Below, in pieces: positions 58,769 to 64,000 of a stretch of DNA of 64,000 nt; positions within the stretch are counted from its first letter, which is position 1; each line of letters opens with the position of its first letter. A program made the position numbers and the translations under genes. This stretch comes from UBA4744 sp963718995. Lineage in GTDB: Bacteria; Actinomycetota; Acidimicrobiia; Spongiisociales; UBA4744. The notes beneath the pieces are model-generated. The model had not been told where the DNA came from, did not search any database, and saw only the letters and a program-made list of their open reading frames with translations. Where the stretch lies: NCBI GenBank assembly GCA_963718995.1, contig CAVRAP010000001.1, forward strand, positions 1 through 64,000, in the 5' to 3' direction.

Positions 58769-59134
58769 ATGGATCAGCTGGTTTCGATCAAGTCATCCGT
58801 TCCGCCCCGTGCCGTCATTGTCACGGACAGCGCCGCGACCAAGATCAAAGACCTGATCCAATCCGAAGGCGACCCGGCTCTCTTCCTGAGAATGGGCGTA
58901 CGCCCCGGCGGTTGCAGCGGATTCTCCTACGAGATGTTCTTCGATACGGAGATCGATGAGAAAGCGGACATCGTCGAGACCTACGGAGAGATCCGTGTCG
59001 TCGTCGACAATCAATCCGCCGAGATGTTGCGCGGGTCCACCCTGGATTATCAGGAAGGCCTGATGGGCGCGGGATTCGCCGTCAACAATCCCAACGTCAC
59101 CAAGTCCTGCGGGTGCGGCAGCAGTTTCAGCTGA
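58769..59134 (+). CDS. A-type iron-sulfur cluster carrier (ErpA/IscA-like)
   Basis: A 121-residue protein from ATG 58769 (GGAGGAG seven bases upstream; another ATG at 58754 lies in front of that site). The pattern is VIVTDSAATKIKDLI, LRMGVRPGGCSGFSYEMFF with the first Cys, and KSCGCGSSFS with the two C-terminal Cys. It carries Fe-S clusters to target enzymes. It lies divergent from mrp with about 95 bases between, so both may be controlled together. Confidence 0.92.
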   Translation: MDQLVSIKSSVPPRAVIVTDSAATKIKDLIQSEGDPALFLRMGVRPGGCSGFSYEMFFDTEIDEKADIVETYGEIRVVVDNQSAEMLRGSTLDYQEGLMGAGFAVNNPNVTKSCGCGSSFS

Positions 59135-59248
59135 ACCTGGCCGATCTTGGCGAGAAGGGGCCCTGCGGGGTCCTTTCTTCATTTCTGACGAATGCGAGCC
59201 GCTCGCTGCCCTGTAGCCTGGTGGAATATCCATCCCCGAGGAGACGTG

Positions 59249-59636
59249 ATGCCCAAGCGTGTGCTGAAAACACCAAACGCCCCGAATGCCCTTGGTCCCT
59301 ACTCGGTCGCCGTTCAGGCCGGTGGATTTGTGTTTGTTTCGGGGCAGGTCGGGATCGATCCGGCGACCGGCGAGCGGGCTCCCGACAGACGTCGCGGCTC
59401 AGGCAAGGCAGATCCTGGAGAACGTGAAGGCGATTCTCGGCGACTGCGGGTTGACGCTGCACGATGTAGCCAAGACGACGATCTTCTTGACCGACATGAA
59501 AGATTTCCCGACTGTCAACGACGTGTACGGCGGTTTTTTCGAAGATGAACCTCCCGCCCGCTCGACCGTCGAGGTCGCGGCCCTTCCGGGTGGGTTCCTC
59601 GTCGAGATCGAAGTGATCGCGGCTCGCAGCTACTAG
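59249..59636 (+). pseudogene. ridA: RidA-family enamine/imine deaminase, broken by a one-base frameshift
   Basis: Frame 1 from ATG 59249 (GAGGAG upstream) codes APNALGPYSVAVQAGGFVFVSGQVGIDPATGERAP. After about 59385 the sequence continues in another frame: TDVAAQARQILENVKAILGDCGLTLHDVAKTTIFLTDMKDFPTVNDVYGGFF, and ends EDEPPARSTVEVAALPGGFLVEIEVIA. Joined, they are a full RidA of about 128 residues including the catalytic Arg (PPARSTVEV). The total of 388 bases is one more than a multiple of three. The gene removes reactive 2-aminoacrylate-type imines. Confidence 0.85.
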
Positions 59637-59640
59637 GAGT

Positions 59641-61164
59641 ATGACCATGGACAAGACTGAAGTTTTTGCCCGGCTCGGGCTCGAGGAATCGAATTCCGGC
59701 GTGTACGCGGGAGGGTGGCTGCCGGGTGCCGGCCGGGAGATAGAGAGCATCAACCCTGCCACGGGCGAGGTCCTGGCGACGGTCCGGCGAGCCTCTCACG
59801 ACGAATACGAGAAGGTGATTCAGACATCGCTCGACACGTTTGCAGAGTGGCGGATGCTGCCTGCCCCGCGCCGGGGAGAGTATGTTCGACTGCTTGGCAA
59901 CGCCCTGCGCGAGAAGAAGGAACCGCTGGCGGCGCTGGTCTCGCTGGAGATGGGCAAGATCCTTATGGAGGGCGAAGGCGAAGTTCAGGAGATGATCGAT
60001 ATCACCGACTTCGCCGTTGGTCTCTCCCGTCAACTGTACGGCCTGACGATGGTGTCGGAAAGGCCCCGTCACCGCATGTACGAGCAGTGGCATCCGCTCG
60101 GTCCGGTTGCCTCGATAACTTCCTTCAACTTTCCCATCGCGGTATGGGCCTGGAACTCAGCCATCGCTGCGGTGTGCGGAGACACCAACGTCTGGAAGCC
60201 GTCGAGCATGACGCCTCTCACGGCCATCGCCGTTACCAACATCGCCCATCAGGTCATGGAAGGGTCGGGCTTCGAGGCCGTCTTCAACCTGGTCGTCGGG
60301 GGTGGCGCCGACATTGGCGACGCCATCGTCAATGATCACCGTATCCCTCTCGTTTCCGCCACAGGGTCCTGTGACATGGGATACAAGGTGAGCTCGGGCG
60401 TTGCCAAGCGTCTGGGCCGATCGATTCTCGAGCTGGGTGGGAACAACGCCATGATCGTCATGGATGACGCCGATCTGGATTTGGCAGTCCGGGCCGCCCT
60501 CTTTGCAGCAGTCGGGACCGCCGGCCAGCGGTGTACTTCGCTGCGCAGGCTGATCGTTCAGCAAGGCGTCGTCGACGAGGTCGCGAGGCGTTTGGTTGCT
60601 GCCTACGCACATGTCGGGATCGGCGATCCGCTCGACCCGTCGAACGTCATGGGACCGCTGGTCGACGCCACCGCGGTGGAAAACATGATGACGGCATTGG
60701 CGATTGCTGAGGAGCAAGGTGGCAAGATCCTCTACGGAGGCAACCGGCTGCTCGACCTGGGTCCTGCCTATGCCGAACCGACGATCGTGATGATCGACAA
60801 AGACGCGCCGATTCTCCAGGAGGAGACGTTCGCCCCGTTGCTCTACATCATTGGAGTCAGCGACCTCGACGAGGCTATTGGAGTCCAGAACGGTGTCCGG
60901 CAGGGGTTGTCTTCTGCCATCTTCACCGACTCGCTGAAGTCTGCCGAGACCTTCCTGTCACATCTGGGTTCCGACTGTGGCATTGCGAACGTGAATATCG
61001 GTACGTCGGGTGCCGAGATCGGCGGGGCCTTCGGTGGAGAGAAGGAGACCGGCGGAGGGCGTGAAGCCGGATCAGATGCTTGGAAGGCTTACATGCGCAG
61101 GCAAACCACGACGATCAACTGGGGCGACGATCTCCCCCTGGCGCAAGGCGTCGAGTTCGGATAA
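59641..61164 (+). CDS. Aldehyde dehydrogenase, ALDH7 (antiquitin / aminoadipate-semialdehyde) type
   Basis: A 507-residue NAD-dependent enzyme. Family marks are ASITSFNFPIAVWAWNSAIAAVCGDTNVWKPS, FNLVVGGGADIG, SATGSCDMGYKV, ILELGGNNAMIV with the general-base Glu, and the catalytic Cys in GTAGQRCTSLRRL (about residue 298). The W-N-x-A-x-A-x-x-C-G-D-x-x-x-W-K-P-S and EIGGAFGGEKETGGGREAGSDAWKAYMRR parts are specific to ALDH7, which oxidises 2-aminoadipate 6-semialdehyde in lysine breakdown. It starts five bases after ridA, so the two were one operon. Confidence 0.92.
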   Translation: MTMDKTEVFARLGLEESNSGVYAGGWLPGAGREIESINPATGEVLATVRRASHDEYEKVIQTSLDTFAEWRMLPAPRRGEYVRLLGNALREKKEPLAALVSLEMGKILMEGEGEVQEMIDITDFAVGLSRQLYGLTMVSERPRHRMYEQWHPLGPVASITSFNFPIAVWAWNSAIAAVCGDTNVWKPSSMTPLTAIAVTNIAHQVMEGSGFEAVFNLVVGGGADIGDAIVNDHRIPLVSATGSCDMGYKVSSGVAKRLGRSILELGGNNAMIVMDDADLDLAVRAALFAAVGTAGQRCTSLRRLIVQQGVVDEVARRLVAAYAHVGIGDPLDPSNVMGPLVDATAVENMMTALAIAEEQGGKILYGGNRLLDLGPAYAEPTIVMIDKDAPILQEETFAPLLYIIGVSDLDEAIGVQNGVRQGLSSAIFTDSLKSAETFLSHLGSDCGIANVNIGTSGAEIGGAFGGEKETGGGREAGSDAWKAYMRRQTTTINWGDDLPLAQGVEFG

Positions 61165-61202
61165 GAAGTTCCGAGCTTCCAGCTCCAGGCTGCAAAGGTT
61201 TG

Positions 61203-61244
61203 ATGACTAATGACTAATGACTAATGACTAATGACTAATGACTG
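61203..61244. repeat. Heptamer array before the DUF1028 gene
   Basis: Six tandem units: ATGACTA (x5), ATGACTG. They end eight bases before the ATG of the following gene. The unit is a shifted relative of ACTGATG (ACTAATG). It leaves no usual ribosome binding site for that gene. Confidence 0.85.
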
Positions 61245-61251
61245 GTAACGC

Positions 61252-62103
61252 ATGACCTTTTCGATTGTGGCCTGGGATCCGTTTGCCGGACCTGAATGGG
61301 GGGTGGCCGTTGCCTCCCGATTCCTTGCGGTCGGAGCCATAGCGCCCTGGGCGAAAGCGGGAGTGGGTGCAGTTGCAACTCAGGCGTTGGCCAACGTGGC
61401 TTTCGGGTCGGACGGACTGGCTCATTTGGACTCGGGTCTTGACGCCCCGGCCACCCTCGAGATCCTGCTGGCTGCTGATGACCGCCCGTCACAACGTCAG
61501 GTTGGCATCGTCGATAGGCACGGCGAGACGGCCTCACACACGGGAGCCGATTGTCTCGAATGGGCCGGGAGCAGGACGGGTCTCGGCTATGCCTGCCAGG
61601 GCAACATCCTCACCGGACCGGAAGTCATCGATGGCATCGCCGGAGGGTTTGAATCGAGCCAGGGCACGCTGGCGCGTCGATTGCTGGCCGCTCTCGCCGC
61701 GGGTGATCAGGCGGGAGGCGATCGCCGTGGCCGGCAGTCCGCCGCCCTCCTGGTGGTACGCGCCGGGGGCGGTTACGCCGGTGGGTCTGATGTCGCCGTC
61801 GATCTGCGTGTCGACGATCATGCCGCCCCTATCGATGAACTCGACCGCCTTCTCGGGGTCCACGAATTGCACTTTCCGAATCCGGTTTTACTCGAATGGG
61901 TCGAGATCCAGGCTCCTCTACCCGCCAAGATTCGACGAGCGCTTATTGCCCGGGATCTGGATACGGGCAAGGGCAAGGGCTACAGCGAAGATCTGCGGGC
62001 AGCCCTCTACGGCTGGGTGGCGACCCAGAACCTCGAGGAGCGTTGGTCGGACGAAGCGAAGATCGACAGAACGGTCCTCGACCTGCTGCTTGCTACCGAT
62101 TGA
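61252..62103 (+). CDS. DUF1028 family protein (Ntn-hydrolase-like)
   Basis: A 283-residue protein that begins MTFSIVAWDPFAGPEWGVAVASRFLAVGAIAPWAKAGVGAVATQALANVAFG, the DUF1028 start, with the usual QVGIVDRHGETASHTGADCLEWAG and RLLAALAAGDQAGGDRRGRQSAALLVV. The family resembles Ntn hydrolases, but its substrate is unknown. The last 90 residues (DELDRLLGVHELHF and on) form the peptidoglycan-binding-like tail of longer members. The heptamer array directly precedes its start. Confidence 0.88.
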   Translation: MTFSIVAWDPFAGPEWGVAVASRFLAVGAIAPWAKAGVGAVATQALANVAFGSDGLAHLDSGLDAPATLEILLAADDRPSQRQVGIVDRHGETASHTGADCLEWAGSRTGLGYACQGNILTGPEVIDGIAGGFESSQGTLARRLLAALAAGDQAGGDRRGRQSAALLVVRAGGGYAGGSDVAVDLRVDDHAAPIDELDRLLGVHELHFPNPVLLEWVEIQAPLPAKIRRALIARDLDTGKGKGYSEDLRAALYGWVATQNLEERWSDEAKIDRTVLDLLLATD

Positions 62104-62174
62104 CTCTCTGCCACTGAGTTTTTCCGACGCGGCCGAGGTACATCGGCCTATGCTCCCTCCCGCGGGAGGAATAG

Positions 62175-64000
62175 ATGACCAATTTGGCTCTGCTCGGCCG
62201 TTCCGAGCCACTGGACGCGATCGCCCGAGCGATCAACGCTGTTCGGGCAGGAGGGGTCGTCGTCATCTCCTTGGTTGGTGTTGCCGGCTCCGGGCGGACC
62301 GCTCTTCTCGACGAGTATCAGCAACGTATCCAGGCGGCCGGTTTGCCGACCCGGCGCGCAGCCTTGTTTCCGGCCAGCGTCACCAGCTCTGGCGGGCTGG
62401 CTGAGGCTCTTGGCGTCTCTCTCGAAGAAGTGCCGACGGAGCCGACGGCGTTGTTGGTTTCTGATGCGCAATGGGCCGACGGGACTTCCCTCGCAACCTT
62501 GCAAGGAGTTCTCGCCGGTGAGAACGGTGGTGTTTTGCTGGTCGCAGCACACACGGACATCACCGGGTACAGGGAACTTGCCTTTCGACAGCTGACCGGC
62601 ACGGCGGCGCGGGCGGGGTCATTCGAGCAACATAGGCTGGAACTCCTGACGGTGGACGACGTGGCCTCCGTCACCGCCACCCTCGAGGTTGCCCGCATTC
62701 TGGTTGACCGCTCCGGCGGTCTTTCCCAAGACCTGGTCGAGAGTGTTGACCAGTGGATCGCAACGGGAACCCTGGCCTGGGAAGGCGAGAAACTTCTCGC
62801 GTCGGGTCCACCCCCCGAGGCGGTTGGCGTTTGGGATCGGGTGGCAGCGCTCGATCGCCCGGCTCGCAAACTCGTCGAGGCCGTGAGCCTGGCCGCCAAG
62901 CCGATCTCACTTTCGTTGGCCGCTTCGCTGCTTGCCATGCCCGGTGACGATGTGTTGGAAATGGGCGAGGCCCTCGCAGGCGAAGGTCTGTTGCGTGAAT
63001 CGGTTGAAGGCTTCATGCCGGTAAACGCGGCGGCCGCTGAACGGGTCGCCGATCGGATGGGCGACGTGCGACGTGCCCGGGCCTTCGGAGAACTAGCGGA
63101 TGGTAAGACGGCCATCGGGTTGGACGAACGGGAGCCGGCTGTGGTTGGCGGCTACTACCTGGCGGCGGCCCGCTGGGACGAGGCGCTCCGACTGTTGTCG
63201 GCTGCGGCGTTGGCGGCGGCGGATCGCCAAGCTTTCGGTGAGACCCTGCCGATCGTGGAGGGCGCCCTCCAGGCTTGCGAAGCATCTGGTTCAGAGGATG
63301 CCCAGCTAGAGGGTCGCCTGCGACTGGCTCGCGCCCAGTGCTATCAGGCTGCCGTTTGGCTGGATCTGGCGCTCGAGGATGCGGACGGTGCCGCTCTGTT
63401 GCTCTCCGGCTCGCGGAAGGTCGACGCCCTGGGGTATGCCGCCTCGGTGGCGCTCGATCTCCAACGATCCCAAGTGGCCGAGCGTTATGCCGCGTCGGGT
63501 TTGTACGAGGCGTTGGCGATCGAAGAGCCGGCCAAGCATGGATCTCTCTTGACGCTCCATGCCAGGATCATCAATCGCATGGGGTTCGGGGTGGAGGCCG
63601 ATGCCGAGTATCAGAAGGGCCTGGAGATCATTCGAAGTGTCGGAACCCCGATGCAGCTCCATTGGGCGCACGTGAATGGTGCATGGATTGTTTTTGATCG
63701 TGGCCAGGCTCGTCAGGCAGAGGTCCAGTTCGCCGAAGTGACGGAAGAAGCTGAGCGGCTGGGCGGCGTTTCGTGGCGTAGCGATCGAGAAGCACAATGG
63801 TCGCGCGCGTTGTTCATGCGCGGCATGATTACTGAGGGTCAATCCGCCCGAAAGCGCGCGATGAAGGATGCCGAGACTTCGGGTCTGCCAATCACGCACA
63901 TCCCCCACATGAGTCTCGCCGAGGGCGCCCTCGTGATCCACCGCTACGAGGATGCGCTGTTGGCCGCCGACGACATGTTGGCGGTGGCAATCCAGAAGCG
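62175..64000 (+). CDS. Large AAA-type ATPase/TPR protein (LAL/MalT-like), N-terminal 608 residues, cut by window edge
   Basis: An open frame from ATG 62175 (GGGAGGA five bases upstream) to the end of the window. N-terminal ATPase: Walker A VGVAGSGRTALLDEY at about residue 35, Walker B TALLVSDAQWADGTSL at about 95, as in LuxR-family large ATP-binding regulators and related adenylate-cyclase-type proteins. From about residue 320 helix-turn-helix repeats of TPR type (VVGGYYLAAARWDEALRLLSAAAL, YAASGLYEALAIEEPA) follow. The C-terminal output domain, perhaps an HTH, lies outside. No neighbour gives the signal. Confidence 0.78.
   Translation, partial: MTNLALLGRSEPLDAIARAINAVRAGGVVVISLVGVAGSGRTALLDEYQQRIQAAGLPTRRAALFPASVTSSGGLAEALGVSLEEVPTEPTALLVSDAQWADGTSLATLQGVLAGENGGVLLVAAHTDITGYRELAFRQLTGTAARAGSFEQHRLELLTVDDVASVTATLEVARILVDRSGGLSQDLVESVDQWIATGTLAWEGEKLLASGPPPEAVGVWDRVAALDRPARKLVEAVSLAAKPISLSLAASLLAMPGDDVLEMGEALAGEGLLRESVEGFMPVNAAAAERVADRMGDVRRARAFGELADGKTAIGLDEREPAVVGGYYLAAARWDEALRLLSAAALAAADRQAFGETLPIVEGALQACEASGSEDAQLEGRLRLARAQCYQAAVWLDLALEDADGAALLLSGSRKVDALGYAASVALDLQRSQVAERYAASGLYEALAIEEPAKHGSLLTLHARIINRMGFGVEADAEYQKGLEIIRSVGTPMQLHWAHVNGAWIVFDRGQARQAEVQFAEVTEEAERLGGVSWRSDREAQWSRALFMRGMITEGQSARKRAMKDAETSGLPITHIPHMSLAEGALVIHRYEDALLAADDMLAVAIQK

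Overview
The window is 64 kb of GC-rich bacterial chromosome. Several features point to an actinobacterium, most likely of the Acidimicrobiia type (inference): a WhiB regulator, Thr-rich TTTT linkers in secreted proteins, a class II fructose bisphosphatase, a PatA-like acyltransferase next to a CDP-alcohol phosphotransferase, and a dnaX-ybaB-recR operon. No 16S rRNA is present, so placement is indirect. Two genes (nfeD, ridA) are split by single frameshifts and dnaX may carry a compensating pair. These could be real lesions or assembly errors.

Region 1 (1-28.9 kb) is mainly housekeeping. It holds a phosphonate/phosphate ABC importer (phnE' phnC phnD), a nucleotidase, a four-helix-bundle gene flanked by heptamer arrays, an ABC exporter, dnaX-ybaB-recR, a phospholipid/glycolipid set, a tRNA-queuosine mannosyltransferase homologue, HU, glpX, thiolase, methylmalonyl-CoA epimerase, a possible carboxylase epsilon subunit, a probable glycan-synthesis operon (membrane protein, response regulator, HEAT protein, GT2), murJ, a PHP phosphoesterase, a cyclophilin, lysC-asd, a CAP-domain protein and a MazG-like gene. 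It ends at a tRNA-Pro(CGG).

Region 2 (28.9-43.4 kb) is an accessory island in tRNA-Pro. A 294-bp sequence that begins exactly at the anticodon loop is repeated at the far end. Between the copies lie an FAD oxidase with a divergent HxlR regulator, two different IS110 transposases with homologous candidate bridge-RNA segments, an SRPBCC protein, a methyltransferase, a surface cluster (lipoprotein, SLH-hydrolase, acyltransferase, M15-like peptidase), a YdeI-family gene and a toxin-antitoxin pair. Just outside the right end are a truncated integrase and a PIN-toxin remnant.

Region 3 (44-64 kb) returns to core genes: diaminopropionate ammonia-lyase, a CNNM/CorC protein, a response regulator, broken nfeD, whiB, selA-selB (selenocysteine insertion), fxsA, NUDIX, an MFS exporter, a metallo-beta-lactamase-fold hydrolase, an M23 peptidase, mrp, an Fe-S carrier, broken ridA, an ALDH7-type dehydrogenase, a DUF1028 protein and a large AAA-type regulator cut by the window edge.

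Across regions 1 and 3, intergenic spaces carry a family of 7-bp tandem arrays (TCAGTTN/CCAGTTN on one side, ACTGANN/ACTGGCN on the other). They are often arranged as inverted arms around a short core and several times supply the start or stop codon of a neighbouring gene. This family, its link to the four-helix-bundle gene, and the IS110-associated RNA segments are the most interesting signals here.
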